A DNA stretch of 64,000 nucleotides from Pedobacter zeaxanthinifaciens (GTDB taxonomy: Bacteria > Bacteroidota > Bacteroidia > Sphingobacteriales > Sphingobacteriaceae): contig NZ_QMHP01000001.1 in assembly GCF_003313335.1 (NCBI RefSeq), forward strand, positions 434,001-498,000, read 5' to 3'. Position 1 is the stretch's first letter. Each line of letters starts with the position of its first letter. This document shows positions 25,316 to 34,897 of the stretch, one piece after another. The notes under the pieces are model-generated. The model saw only the letters and a program-made list of their open reading frames with translations. It was not told where the DNA came from and did not search any database. The position numbers and the translations under genes are program-made.

Positions 25316-25993
25316 ATGTATCGAATTGGTTTAGCTGAAGATGATCAAAAAATAGCATCGCTCATTAAAAACGGATTGCAAGAGCAGGGATATGTAGTAG
25401 AGATGTTCCATGACGGGAAGGCTGCACTTGATGCTTTTATTGCAAAAGATTTTCAGTTATTGATATTAGATGTCATGATGCCAAAGCTTAGTGGGATAGA
25501 CATTTGTACTCAACTCCGTAATAGCGATATTAAGGTGCCTATTTTGATGCTTACCGCTTTAGGAACGATAGACGACAAAGTGAATGGTTTAGCTGCCGGA
25601 GCAGATGATTACCTAGTAAAACCTTTTCATTTTCGGGAACTGACTGCCCGTATTGAAGCCATGCTGAGGCGTTGGAACTTCAATCAAAATGCGATAGAAA
25701 GCAAACTTACTTTTGAAGACCTGATGCTTGACTTACATAGCAAGGAAGTAAGCAGGGCTAATCAAGAAATCAACTTAACTGCTAAGGAATTTCATCTGCT
25801 CGAACTGTTTATGCGCCATCCCAACAAATTGCTTTCTAGGCAATATATTGCAGAACAAGTTTGGGACATTAACTTTGACACTGGTACCAACGTGGTTGAT
25901 GTTTACGTAAATTTCCTTCGAAATAAAATTGAAAAAGGCTTTGATAAAAAGCTAATCCACACCAAAATAGGCATGGGCTACATTTTAAAGTAA
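25316..25993 (+). CDS. OmpR/PhoB-family response regulator (CusR/CopR-like)
   Basis: This 225-residue protein has a receiver domain (residues 1-115; acidic pocket Glu8-Asp9-Asp10, phospho-acceptor Asp52 in LLILDVMMPK, Lys102 in LVKPF) and a C-terminal winged helix (about 130-225; LTAKEFHLLELFMRHPN, then TNVVDVYVNFLRNKI and IHTKIGMGYIL). Arrangement and sequence resemble regulators of heavy-metal efflux operons. The cognate kinase gene is 1.8 kb downstream, separated by a lipoprotein gene, and a CzcCBA-type exporter follows, which is the probable target. Confidence 0.9.
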   Translation: MYRIGLAEDDQKIASLIKNGLQEQGYVVEMFHDGKAALDAFIAKDFQLLILDVMMPKLSGIDICTQLRNSDIKVPILMLTALGTIDDKVNGLAAGADDYLVKPFHFRELTARIEAMLRRWNFNQNAIESKLTFEDLMLDLHSKEVSRANQEINLTAKEFHLLELFMRHPNKLLSRQYIAEQVWDINFDTGTNVVDVYVNFLRNKIEKGFDKKLIHTKIGMGYILK

Positions 25994-26120
25994 GCCGCCC
26001 TCCTATCATTTCAATATCGTTTTCGTGTCGTTTGTCGATTTTTTGCGTTATTGGTCGACTTTGTTCTACTTGTTTGAAACGTAAAGTCAATTCTGATCGT
26101 CTTAAGACAAAACACACAAA

Positions 26121-27641
26121 ATGAAAACTATTTTTACTACAACATTAATGTTAGCGCTATTGCTAACGATTAGCTCCTGCAAGAAAGACAGGACTATCAA
26201 TCAACCTCCACAAAACAAGCTTAAATTTGCAATTAACGTAGCTAACTTGCCAACATCAACGCCTGCAAATAGCAATCTCACTGCAATTGTTAGTGTTAAA
26301 TCATCAACCGGCGAATTGGTGATTACTGATGCAAAGGTAAATTTAAACTACAGTAATGGCTTTTTAACAGATGTACTCGAGTTACCTAAAGGAAACTACA
26401 GGATAACGAAACTAATTATTCAGGACAGTAACAGCAATGCTCTTTTCGCTAGTCCGCTGGCGGGTTCTGCAAAAGCACAAACGGTAGTCCAGCCTCTAGA
26501 AATGCCATTGGCGTTAGAGAATGAGTTGACTAAAATTTTGACGATTGAAGTGACAGCCATTTCAGATTCAGATAGGTCAGAAGATTTCGGATATGCAGCG
26601 GGCAGTTTCAGGCTTCCTCCTCCCGATCAGAATAGCGATTTGTTTAAAGTTGAGATAAGGCCTTTATTTAGAGTTGGTGAAGTTGTTTATGATAGCATAC
26701 CAGCTTCTCTTCGAATTACTACTTATGGCTTAAACGGCACCCAAGCCGTCAGTACGCAGGTACTTCCAGCTGGTGGTAAAACCATAACCCTCTCTAAAAA
26801 CGTATCAAAATATAAAATTATGGTTTCTAAATGGGGTTTAAGTGATGAAATGGAAATCCCTGCGAATGAGATGAAAGACATGTCGCTAAGCATTGGTGGC
26901 GCCAACCTAAAACCCAAGAAGTTGAAGAGCGAATCGGTTTATCAGTACATAAATGGTCAGTGGGTTGCTGATACTAGAAAAGAATACGAATATTTCGCTA
27001 CCGGAAAATTATTCCGAATCAATTATTTAAGCAAAGATGTGAATGGCAACAAAGTGCTTGATGCATCTGAGGAATTCGAGTATCAAAACAATCGGGTAAG
27101 TGAGATTTATTTCACCAGTACTTCTGGAGATAGAACACAGTATTTTTCTTATCTGGCCGACGGAAAAATTGATAAAATGCGTGAAGTAAATAACGAAGGA
27201 ACTATAAATGCAACGGTTAGCTATGCAGCCATCCCTGGTAAAAGAGGCATCACTGGCAACTACCAAATTGGCGCTACCTATTCATTTTCTTACAAGTATT
27301 ATCAGCAGCACGTTTTTATGGATATGTACGGAGGAAATGCAGAGAACTATTCTAATACAACCACTCACGGCAATGCCAAGCTGAGCTTAATCTCTTACGA
27401 TTTTAATATCAATCCGTATGCGCATTTAGGAGTTCCAAACTTTTGGTTGAATAATGTTTCAAAACACAATAAACTTAGCGATATCTCAAACTACAGCATC
27501 ATTATACCAAATGTGGAGGCTTACGCTTTTAGTTATACCTATGATGCTGATGGCTTCCCTACTGAACTTTTTACAAAGTACAGAAATCCGGTAACCTTTG
27601 CGGATACCCACGTTACTAAGACTGTATTCGTCTATCAATAA
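26121..27641 (+). CDS. Large lipoprotein of unknown function between regulator and kinase genes
   Basis: This 506-residue lipoprotein has lipobox TISSC (Cys20) followed by KKD, a charge pattern frequent in Bacteroidota surface lipoproteins. The N-terminal 250 residues look like beta-sandwich modules (ITDAKVNLNYSNGFLTDVLELPKGNYRITKL in pieces). The C-terminal half contains YEYFATGKL, FEYQNNRVSEI and YTYDADGFPTEL, spaced like degenerate YD-type repeats. No enzyme motif is recognised. It interrupts an otherwise ordinary regulator-kinase pair; a hairpin follows it at 27653-27690. It may belong to the metal-response regulon or be a later insertion. Confidence 0.75.
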   Translation: MKTIFTTTLMLALLLTISSCKKDRTINQPPQNKLKFAINVANLPTSTPANSNLTAIVSVKSSTGELVITDAKVNLNYSNGFLTDVLELPKGNYRITKLIIQDSNSNALFASPLAGSAKAQTVVQPLEMPLALENELTKILTIEVTAISDSDRSEDFGYAAGSFRLPPPDQNSDLFKVEIRPLFRVGEVVYDSIPASLRITTYGLNGTQAVSTQVLPAGGKTITLSKNVSKYKIMVSKWGLSDEMEIPANEMKDMSLSIGGANLKPKKLKSESVYQYINGQWVADTRKEYEYFATGKLFRINYLSKDVNGNKVLDASEEFEYQNNRVSEIYFTSTSGDRTQYFSYLADGKIDKMREVNNEGTINATVSYAAIPGKRGITGNYQIGATYSFSYKYYQQHVFMDMYGGNAENYSNTTTHGNAKLSLISYDFNINPYAHLGVPNFWLNNVSKHNKLSDISNYSIIIPNVEAYAFSYTYDADGFPTELFTKYRNPVTFADTHVTKTVFVYQ

Positions 27642-27652
27642 CCGTAATAAAC

Positions 27653-27690
27653 CACGCTGGCTTGCTAAACTTATATGCATTGCTAGCGTG
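27653..27690 (+). terminator. Probable terminator after the lipoprotein gene
   Basis: CACGCTGGC (27653-27661) pairs with GCTAGCGTG (27682-27690) with one mismatch around a 20-base loop, followed by TTTACTT. It would separate the lipoprotein transcript from the sensor kinase gene, which has its own -7 box. Confidence 0.5.
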
Positions 27691-27729
27691 TTTACTTGGC
27701 TATTGAAACTGCGGTAAATTTATAATGGC

Positions 27730-27737
27730 TATCTTTG
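27730..27737 (+). promoter_or_regulatory. -7 promoter box of the sensor kinase gene
   Basis: TATCTTTG lies 13 bases before the ATG at 27751 and matches TAnnTTTG. No -33 TTTG is visible. Confidence 0.45.
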
Positions 27738-27750
27738 CTATTAGTACTCC

Positions 27751-29121
27751 ATGAAACTAAAAGATAGATTAGCTTTATATTTTACGTTGATTAGCACTGG
27801 CATTTTAGCTGCTGTTTTAGTGGTAGTGTATTTCATTTTCGTAAAGTTTTTGGAGAGTGATTTTTACGATCGTTTAAATGACCGGGCTTTTATCAACGCT
27901 AAACTTTATTTGGAAGCTGATGAAATATCGACCGACTCGCTAAAAACAGTTAAAACTGAATATCTTGAAACCTTACATGATGAAGTAGTTAGAATTTATG
28001 ATGATCAAAACAAGGCTCGTTTCATTAAAGATCAGCAGCAATTTTGGACTAATGATGTCATCAATCTGGTAAGGAAAAACAAAAGAATTAAACTGAAAGA
28101 TGGCTTGCGACAAACGGTGGGCATCTATTACAAAGACAATCAAGGTAATTTCGTTATCCTTGCTTCGGCTGTAGATAAAAGCACTCACGCCCGAATTGGT
28201 AAGTTGCGCATCAGCATGTTGTTTACTTTTATTGCCATTGTTGTGGGTTTGCTACTTTCCGCTAGATGGATCGCTGATAAAATACTACAGCCCTTGAGCA
28301 AATTCGTTTCAGATGTGAAATTGGTTAAGTCAAACAACTTAAGCTTTAGGGTGCAGGAAAGCGCAAACAAGGATGAGATTACTTCCTTAGCGCAAAACTT
28401 TAACCAGTTGTTGGATCATTTGGAACAGGCCTTTATTTTGCAAAAAACCTTTGTAGCCAATGTTTCACATGAGTTGCGCACACCCATAACCAGTTTGTTA
28501 ATGGAAGCTGAAATTGCGCTCAATCAGCCAAGAAATGCGGAAGATTACCAAAAAGCGCTACGTTCTATCATTGAGGATACCGACAAAATGAACCAAATGA
28601 TCAATGGTTTGGTTAATTTGGCACAAGCCGATTTGGAGTTGGGAAATCTGCATACTCAACACATCAACTTAACAGAGCTGCTGCTTGAGGTCAAAGCCAA
28701 TTGGGATAAAAAATATCCGGCAGTACCAAGTCTTCATTTGGAGATGAATCATCCAAAGAATGCAGCACAATTGACAATCCATTTCAACAAATCGTTGCTA
28801 GAAATAGCGTTGAACAACATTATTGCCAATGCCTTCAAATTCTCTGATCAAAAAGATGTACATGTGAGGTTGCAATCAAGCGATGAAGAAATTTCAATTG
28901 CTGTGCAAGATTTTGGCACTGGCATACCAAATCAAAATGCCGAATTAATTTACCAGCCATTTTTTACGTCTTCTGGTGAAAACAATAAAAAAGGAACCGG
29001 ACTTGGTTTGTACATGACGCATCAAATCATCACCTTATCCAAAGGTAATTTGAGTTTCAAATCTGACGAAAACGGAACTACATTTTGGATAACCTGGAAG
29101 CGTGGTTTTTTGGTTGTTTAG
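27751..29121 (+). CDS. Membrane sensor histidine kinase (likely metal-responsive)
   Basis: This 456-residue kinase has two transmembrane helices (about 10-32 and 150-172) enclosing a periplasmic sensor region, then a HAMP linker, and a HisKA domain with the phospho-acceptor His240 in VANVSHELRTP. The HATPase domain shows the N box ALNNIIANAFKFSD, G1 DFGTGIP and G2 GTGLGLYMTH. It is probably the partner of the OmpR-type regulator at 25316. Position directly before a CzcCBA-type exporter suggests it senses periplasmic divalent metal; no metal-binding motif was identified, so the signal is inferred. Confidence 0.9.
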   Translation: MKLKDRLALYFTLISTGILAAVLVVVYFIFVKFLESDFYDRLNDRAFINAKLYLEADEISTDSLKTVKTEYLETLHDEVVRIYDDQNKARFIKDQQQFWTNDVINLVRKNKRIKLKDGLRQTVGIYYKDNQGNFVILASAVDKSTHARIGKLRISMLFTFIAIVVGLLLSARWIADKILQPLSKFVSDVKLVKSNNLSFRVQESANKDEITSLAQNFNQLLDHLEQAFILQKTFVANVSHELRTPITSLLMEAEIALNQPRNAEDYQKALRSIIEDTDKMNQMINGLVNLAQADLELGNLHTQHINLTELLLEVKANWDKKYPAVPSLHLEMNHPKNAAQLTIHFNKSLLEIALNNIIANAFKFSDQKDVHVRLQSSDEEISIAVQDFGTGIPNQNAELIYQPFFTSSGENNKKGTGLGLYMTHQIITLSKGNLSFKSDENGTTFWITWKRGFLVV

Positions 29122-29222
29122 TGTTTTAGTTGTTTAGTTTTTTAGAGATTTAAACCTTGCACTTCCAGCTTTCTTTAATCGCTTTTTAATTTCGATTTAA
29201 TTCCCCTTTAATTCCGCTAAAA

Positions 29223-29230
29223 TAGCTTTG
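29223..29230 (+). promoter_or_regulatory. -7 promoter box of the CzcCBA-type operon
   Basis: TAGCTTTG lies six bases before the ATG at 29237. It predicts a message that starts at or next to the start codon. No -33 TTTG was found, which would fit a regulator-dependent promoter. Confidence 0.5.
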
Positions 29231-29236
29231 CCTGCA

Positions 29237-30499
29237 ATGAAAATTAAGTTAATATTCATCGCAGGCTGTTTTGCTTTATGCCAAAATTTAATGGCTCAGG
29301 ATACGCTCAAGTTAAGCATTGAGGATGCCGAAAAGCTATTTCTGAAAAACAATTACCAGTTGTTACTGGCAAAATATGAGATTGAACAGGCGAAAGCTGA
29401 TGTGATTACAGCGAAATTATTCGATAATCCGGAGCTCAGTCATGAGAACCTCTTTTACAACCACGAAACCAAACGCTTTTTAGAAACTTCTTACGCAACT
29501 GGCCAGTTCAGTACGCAAATTTCGCAACTTTTTAAGTTGGCGGGTAAACGAAACAAAAGCATCGCATTAGCCAACACCGCAGTGAAATTACAGGAGTTTG
29601 AGTATTTCGATTTGATACGCACTTTACGCTATCGGCTTCGGACTAGCTTTTTTAAACTGCATAGTCTGCAGCAATCCGCTAATATTTATAAAGTGCAGAT
29701 AGCTGCATTACAACAACTTATTGATGCCTCAAGTAAACAGCTTTTATTAGGCAACGTGGCAGCTAAAGATGTGCTTCGGATCAAATCATTGCTTTACAAC
29801 TTACTTGCTGAGGAGCTTCAGGTTAAAAATGAAATGGCAGGTTTAACGAATGAATTGAAATTGTTGACTCAAATTGACGCAGCAACGGAAGTACAGACCA
29901 TTAGCAACAAGTCAACAGAAAACCAGTCGCTTAACAAACAAGCTTACACTACTTTACTAGAAGCAGCCAAAGCAAACCGCATTGATTTAAAATCAGCTCA
30001 AACTGCGATTACTTATGCACAGCAGCAATTAAAGCTTCAAAAGGCAAATGCCATACCCGATGTGCAATTATCCTTAGCCTACGATTTGAAAGGGAATTAC
30101 CCAGAAAAATATACAGGTTTGGGCATCAGCATTCCTATTCCGCTCTTCAATAGAAACCAAGGCGAAATTAAGCGAGCTAAAGTGACAGTTGAAATGCAGG
30201 AAGTAGCATTTAATCAGCTAGAGAATACGTTAAAAAATGAGGTTTTCCAAGCGTACCAAAATGCAGAACGAATAGAAAAACTAACTACAAACATGGATAA
30301 AAACTTCCATAACGATTACCAACAATTGATTCAAGAAGTTACCAATAACTTCAAAAAAAGAAATATCGGTTTGTTAGAATTCCTGGATTTCTACGAGTCA
30401 TTTAAAGAAACCACTTTACAGCATCACCAATTGCAATACGAGCGCATTAACGCTCTTGAAGAAATCAATTTTGTTACCGGAACTAACATTTACAAATAA
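29237..30499 (+). CDS. TolC-family outer-membrane efflux protein (CzcC-like)
   Basis: The start is the ATG at 29237 (MKIKLIFIAGCFALC), preferred over an in-frame TTG three codons upstream that overlaps the promoter box. The protein of 420 residues has a signal peptide, then two TolC-like coiled-coil repeats: LKLSIEDAEKLFLKNNYQLL near the N-terminus and ANRIDLKSAQTAITYAQQQL in the second half. The barrel signature PDVQLSLAYDL is also visible. It should form the outer-membrane duct of the tripartite metal exporter. The adaptor gene begins one base after its stop, so the two are in one operon. Confidence 0.9.
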   Translation: MKIKLIFIAGCFALCQNLMAQDTLKLSIEDAEKLFLKNNYQLLLAKYEIEQAKADVITAKLFDNPELSHENLFYNHETKRFLETSYATGQFSTQISQLFKLAGKRNKSIALANTAVKLQEFEYFDLIRTLRYRLRTSFFKLHSLQQSANIYKVQIAALQQLIDASSKQLLLGNVAAKDVLRIKSLLYNLLAEELQVKNEMAGLTNELKLLTQIDAATEVQTISNKSTENQSLNKQAYTTLLEAAKANRIDLKSAQTAITYAQQQLKLQKANAIPDVQLSLAYDLKGNYPEKYTGLGISIPIPLFNRNQGEIKRAKVTVEMQEVAFNQLENTLKNEVFQAYQNAERIEKLTTNMDKNFHNDYQQLIQEVTNNFKKRNIGLLEFLDFYESFKETTLQHHQLQYERINALEEINFVTGTNIYK

Positions 30500-30500
30500 C

Positions 30501-31595
30501 ATGTCTCAGTCCATATATCTCCAAAAAATCAGCTTTTCATTATTATTATTTGCTGCAATTGCCCAAGGTTGCACTTCGACTGTTAGCGAAGTAAAAAACG
30601 ACAAATTTGAAATCACAGATTCACTGATCAACCAGTTATTGATTGACACGGTGCAATCTGCAAATAACCTTAATGTGCTCAATTTCTCTGCTAAAATTGC
30701 CACCAATGAGGATCTGCAAACTGAAATATACCCTATGGTAAGTGGCCTTGTTGGTGCTGTAAACGTAAAAATTGGGGATAAAGTAAGTAAAGGTCAAGTA
30801 CTGGCCAGCATAAGTAGCGTTGAAATGGCTGGTTTTGATAAAGAATTAATAAGTGCAGAAGCTGAACTGAAAAGCACTGAACGAGCTTTTGCGCAAGCCG
30901 AGGAACTGTACAGAAGTGGTTTAACATCTGCAAAAGAATTGGAAGAAGTGAAAAATGAACTTACCATCAAAAAGGCAGAACTCCAACGAGCGAAAACGGC
31001 ACTAAAAATTAACGGTGGAAATGTAAAGGGCAACTACAAAATGGTCACCCCAATTTCTGGTTTCATCATCGAAAAAAACGTAAGCAGCTACATGCAGTTG
31101 CGCCCTGATAATGAAACAGCTGCCTTTAAAGTGGCCGATTTATCTCAGGTGTGGGCAATCATCAATGTTTATGAAAGCGAACTATCTATGCTTAAGGAAG
31201 GCGATCAAGTAGAAGTATCGGTAATCTCCTATCCTGAAAAAAACTATCAGGGAAAGATAGACCGAATATATCAAACTATTGATAATGAAAGCAGGGTAAT
31301 AAGTGCCAGAGTAAGTATCAAAAACACAGATTTAAGTTTGAAACCTGGAATGATGGCCACTGTAAAAGTAATGGCGAAATCAGCTATCAAGTTACCTTCC
31401 GTAAAAGCAAGTTCTATCATTTTTGATGAGAATAAAAATTACGTTTTAGTATTGGATGCAGAGAAGAAAATCCGCGTACAAGAAATTGAAATTGGAAGAA
31501 AAACAAGCAATAGAGCGTATGTAAGCAGCGGCTTAAATGCCGGAGATAAAATTATCGCCTCTAAGCAAGTATTTCTTTTCGAGAGTTTAAAGTAA
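30501..31595 (+). CDS. RND efflux periplasmic adaptor lipoprotein (CzcB-like)
   Basis: This 364-residue protein starts at the ATG at 30501 and has lipobox AQGC (Cys24), so it is membrane-anchored. Domains in order are a barrel-sandwich half (LNVLNFSAKIATNEDLQTEIYP and VNVKIGDKVSKGQVL in pieces), an alpha-hairpin (about 115-165; SAEAELKSTERAFAQAEELY), the second half-sandwich (YKMVTPISGFIIEKNV), a beta-barrel (VWAIINVYESEL) and a membrane-proximal domain. This is the membrane-fusion layout of CzcB/CusB. It bridges the RND pump and TolC-type channel. A 77-base gap separates it from the pump gene. Confidence 0.9.
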   Translation: MSQSIYLQKISFSLLLFAAIAQGCTSTVSEVKNDKFEITDSLINQLLIDTVQSANNLNVLNFSAKIATNEDLQTEIYPMVSGLVGAVNVKIGDKVSKGQVLASISSVEMAGFDKELISAEAELKSTERAFAQAEELYRSGLTSAKELEEVKNELTIKKAELQRAKTALKINGGNVKGNYKMVTPISGFIIEKNVSSYMQLRPDNETAAFKVADLSQVWAIINVYESELSMLKEGDQVEVSVISYPEKNYQGKIDRIYQTIDNESRVISARVSIKNTDLSLKPGMMATVKVMAKSAIKLPSVKASSIIFDENKNYVLVLDAEKKIRVQEIEIGRKTSNRAYVSSGLNAGDKIIASKQVFLFESLK

Positions 31596-31672
31596 CAGCA
31601 AAGCTTAGCCTTCATCATTTTGGCATCCTGATATTTCTTCGGTAACAATTGCCAGACACAAATTTCCTTACA

Positions 31673-34600
31673 ATGAATAAATTCATTAAAACAATCATTG
31701 GTTTTTCACTAAAACATAAATACTTCATCTTTTTCACCACCTTTATTTTGGTGCTGGCCGGGTATTTCAGTTTTAAAAAAACAACAATTGAGGCATTTCC
31801 AGATGTAACCAATACCAGCGTCACCATCATTACGCAGTGGCCCGGAAGGAGTGCAGAAGAAGTTGAGAAATTTGTAACCCGCCCCTTGGAAATCGCTATG
31901 AATCCAACTGAAAAGCGGACTAGCATTCGTTCTTCTTCCCTATTTGGCCTATCTATTGTTAAAGTGACTTTTGAAGATGAGATAGATTATGCTTTTGCAA
32001 GGGTTCAAATTAATAACCATATCGCTGAAGCTGATTTGCCCGATGGCATACAACCAGAAGTACAACCTCCTTATGGTCCTACCGGAGAAATTTTTAGGTA
32101 TACCCTAACGAGCAACAAAAAATCGGTAAGGGAACTCAAGACCATTCAGGATTGGACCATTGAAAGGGAATTACTTTCTGTAGCGGGCGTAGCCGATGTG
32201 GTAAGCTTTGGCGGAGAAGTAAAAACTTATCAAATCACCGTTGACCCGCAGAAGGCCATACAATACAACATCAGTGCTACCGAGCTATTCGAGGCCGTTT
32301 CCAAAAGTAACATTAATGTAGGTGGCGATGTAATTGTACAAGCTGGTCAGGCTTATGTGGTGCGTGGCATTGGCGTACTTAACAACATCGAAGAAATCAA
32401 AAATGTGGTAGTTGATAACCACAACGGCACGCCTATCTATGTAAAAACCATTGCTGAAGTTACAGAATCGGCGCTGCCACGTTTAGGTCAAGTTGGTAGA
32501 GATTTAGATCCAGACGTAGTACAAGGCATTGTTGTAATGCGAAAAGGCGAAAATCCAAGCGAGGTAATTAAACGACTAAAGGTGAAAATAAGTGAGATAA
32601 ATGATCATATTTTGCCAGATGACGTGAAAATAAAATCGTTTTACGACAGAGAGGACTTGGTGAATTTTGCAACACATACGGTGATGGGTAATATGTTTGA
32701 AGGCATTTTATTTGTTACCGTTATCGTTTTTCTTTTCATGGCCGATTGGCGCACCACTTTAATCGTTTCTCTGGTTATCCCTTTAGCATTATTATTTGCA
32801 TTTATCTGCCTTAAACTAAAAGGTATGTCGGCCAACCTGCTGTCTATGGGCGCCATTGATTTCGGGATTATTATTGATGGTGCAGTGGTGATGGTCGAGG
32901 GGATTTTTGTAGTGTTAGATCAAAAAGCAAAAGCGGTAGGCATGCAAAAGTTCAATCGCATTAGCAAATTAGGCTTGATAAAAAAGGCTTGTTTAGAAAA
33001 CGGGAAAGGCATTTTCTTCGCCAAGCTAATTATCATTACCGGATTGATGCCCATTTTTACTTTCGAAAAAGTAGAGGGTAAAATGTTCTCTCCTTTGGCT
33101 TGGACATTGAGTTTTGCCTTACTAGGCGCTTTATTGTTAACCTTTACTTTAGTGCCCGCAATGGCAAGTTTATTGCTAAAAAAGAACGTTAAAGAAAAGC
33201 ATAACATCTTCTTAGAATTCATTACAAAACACACTTTAAAACTATACGATAAATGCTTTAAATACAAAAAGATAGCATTTATAACTTCAATTACAATTTT
33301 AATTAGTGGAGCGGTGAGTTTTAAATTCTTAGGAACCGAGTTTTTACCCAATTTAGATGAAGGGTCAATTTACGTGAGAGCTACTGGACCTTTGAGTATT
33401 TCGTTGGATGAAACGAAAAAGCTCTCTAACGAAATGCGTAAAATCTTTTTGAGTTTTGAAGAAGTAAAACAAGTGCTTTCGCAAACCGGCCGACCGAACG
33501 ACGGAACTGATGCAACTGGCTTTTACAATATGGAGTTTCATGTCGATATCTACCCTCGCAAACAATGGAAACGAAAACAGAGCAAAGAGCAGTTAATTGA
33601 GCGGATGCAAGAAAAGCTGAAAGCATTTCCAGGAATTAGTTTAAACTTTTCGCAACCCATTTCTGACAATGTGGAAGAAGCCGTATCTGGTGTAAAAGGT
33701 TCCATTGTAGTGAAGTTGTTTGGTGATGATTTTGAGTTTATTGAACAACAAGAAGAAAAGATCTTCGACATTTTAAAAACAGTAGATGGTATTGACGACT
33801 TAGGAATTTTGAGAAATCTTGGTCAGCCTGAACTTCAAATTGATTTAAGCCAGCGTAAAATGGGGCTTTACGGTGTGAGCACAGCCGATGCCAATGCAGT
33901 AGTTGAAATGGCTATTGGAGGTAAAGCAGCAACTCAAATTTATGAAGGAGAGAAAAAGTTCGACTTGGTAATTCGATATCCTGAAGATTTCAGAAATGAC
34001 GAAACTGCAATTGGAAATTTGCGTATTCCCACTATTTCTGGTGCTAAAGTACCGTTGGGCGAAATAGCAAGGATCAAAAAGACTACTGGCCCCAGCATGA
34101 TTTACCGCGACAAACACCGCCGTTATGGCGCAATTAAATTTTCAATTCGTGGACGAGATATGGGAAGCGTGATTAGCGAAGCCCAACAAAAAGTAAATGC
34201 AGCCATCAAGCTGCCAAAGCCATACCGTTTAGAATGGGCAGGAGACTTTGAAAATCAGCAGCGAGCAAGCAAACAACTTTCTCAAGCAGTTCCTATTAGT
34301 TTATTATTGATTTTCTTTATCCTGTTCATTTTATTTGGTAACGCTAAAGATGCGCTCCTTGTGCTTAATAACGTACCTTTTGCTATGATTGGAGGCATAT
34401 TTGCGCTTTTAATTACAGGCATTAACTTTAATATTTCGGCCGGTATTGGTTTTATTGCTCTATTTGGGATATGCGTACAGAACGGCGTAATACTGATTAC
34501 CAAATTTAAAAGTAATATTATCGAGCTAAAACACCACGCGAATTGGAGCTTTGCTGATGCTGTAAAAGATGGTGTGGCTAACCGAATGCGCCCGGTAATT

Positions 34601-34789
34601 ATGACAGCGCTAATGGCAGCCATAGGTTTACTTCCCGCTGCGGTTTCAACTGGAATTGGTTCTGAAGCATCAAAGCCTTTAGCGGTGGTAGTCATCGGCG
34701 GACTCATTACCAATACCTTATTCAATTTATTTGTTTATCCAATTGTATTTTATTGGGTTTACAGCAAAAAAGTTAAACAATTAAATTAG
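31673..34789 (+). CDS. Heavy-metal RND efflux pump, CzcA-type
   Basis: The start is the ATG at 31673 (MNKFIKTIIGFSLKHKY), preferred over a TTG at 31649. The 1038-residue pump has 12 transmembrane helices and two large periplasmic loops. Helix 4 carries Asp396, Asp402 and Glu409 (DFGIIIDGAVVMVE), the D-x5-D-x6-E signature of CzcA-type (HME) pumps for divalent Zn, Co or Cd rather than the CusA copper/silver type. It exports metal from the periplasm or cytosol to the outside by proton exchange. It completes the tripartite set with the two preceding genes. Confidence 0.92.
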   Translation: MNKFIKTIIGFSLKHKYFIFFTTFILVLAGYFSFKKTTIEAFPDVTNTSVTIITQWPGRSAEEVEKFVTRPLEIAMNPTEKRTSIRSSSLFGLSIVKVTFEDEIDYAFARVQINNHIAEADLPDGIQPEVQPPYGPTGEIFRYTLTSNKKSVRELKTIQDWTIERELLSVAGVADVVSFGGEVKTYQITVDPQKAIQYNISATELFEAVSKSNINVGGDVIVQAGQAYVVRGIGVLNNIEEIKNVVVDNHNGTPIYVKTIAEVTESALPRLGQVGRDLDPDVVQGIVVMRKGENPSEVIKRLKVKISEINDHILPDDVKIKSFYDREDLVNFATHTVMGNMFEGILFVTVIVFLFMADWRTTLIVSLVIPLALLFAFICLKLKGMSANLLSMGAIDFGIIIDGAVVMVEGIFVVLDQKAKAVGMQKFNRISKLGLIKKACLENGKGIFFAKLIIITGLMPIFTFEKVEGKMFSPLAWTLSFALLGALLLTFTLVPAMASLLLKKNVKEKHNIFLEFITKHTLKLYDKCFKYKKIAFITSITILISGAVSFKFLGTEFLPNLDEGSIYVRATGPLSISLDETKKLSNEMRKIFLSFEEVKQVLSQTGRPNDGTDATGFYNMEFHVDIYPRKQWKRKQSKEQLIERMQEKLKAFPGISLNFSQPISDNVEEAVSGVKGSIVVKLFGDDFEFIEQQEEKIFDILKTVDGIDDLGILRNLGQPELQIDLSQRKMGLYGVSTADANAVVEMAIGGKAATQIYEGEKKFDLVIRYPEDFRNDETAIGNLRIPTISGAKVPLGEIARIKKTTGPSMIYRDKHRRYGAIKFSIRGRDMGSVISEAQQKVNAAIKLPKPYRLEWAGDFENQQRASKQLSQAVPISLLLIFFILFILFGNAKDALLVLNNVPFAMIGGIFALLITGINFNISAGIGFIALFGICVQNGVILITKFKSNIIELKHHANWSFADAVKDGVANRMRPVIMTALMAAIGLLPAAVSTGIGSEASKPLAVVVIGGLITNTLFNLFVYPIVFYWVYSKKVKQLN

Positions 34790-34809
34790 CTCAGTTGAGC
34801 TATATTTTT
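34787..34809 (+). terminator. Intrinsic terminator overlapping the czcA stop codon
   Basis: TAGCTCA (34787-34793) pairs with TGAGCTA (34796-34802), followed by TATTTTTT. The stop codon TAG is the start of the stem. Confidence 0.7.
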
Positions 34810-34897
34810 TGTAAAGTGATTTAGGAAGTAAAAAGATTTGATGTCAATCATTTCTATAATCAACTACATTTCACATATTTGCGTAAACAACAATAAC

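Noticed and set aside
26034..26059. GTCGA/TCGAC inverted repeat before the lipoprotein gene as an operator
   Set aside because: The arms are only five bases with wide spacing, so chance occurrence is likely.
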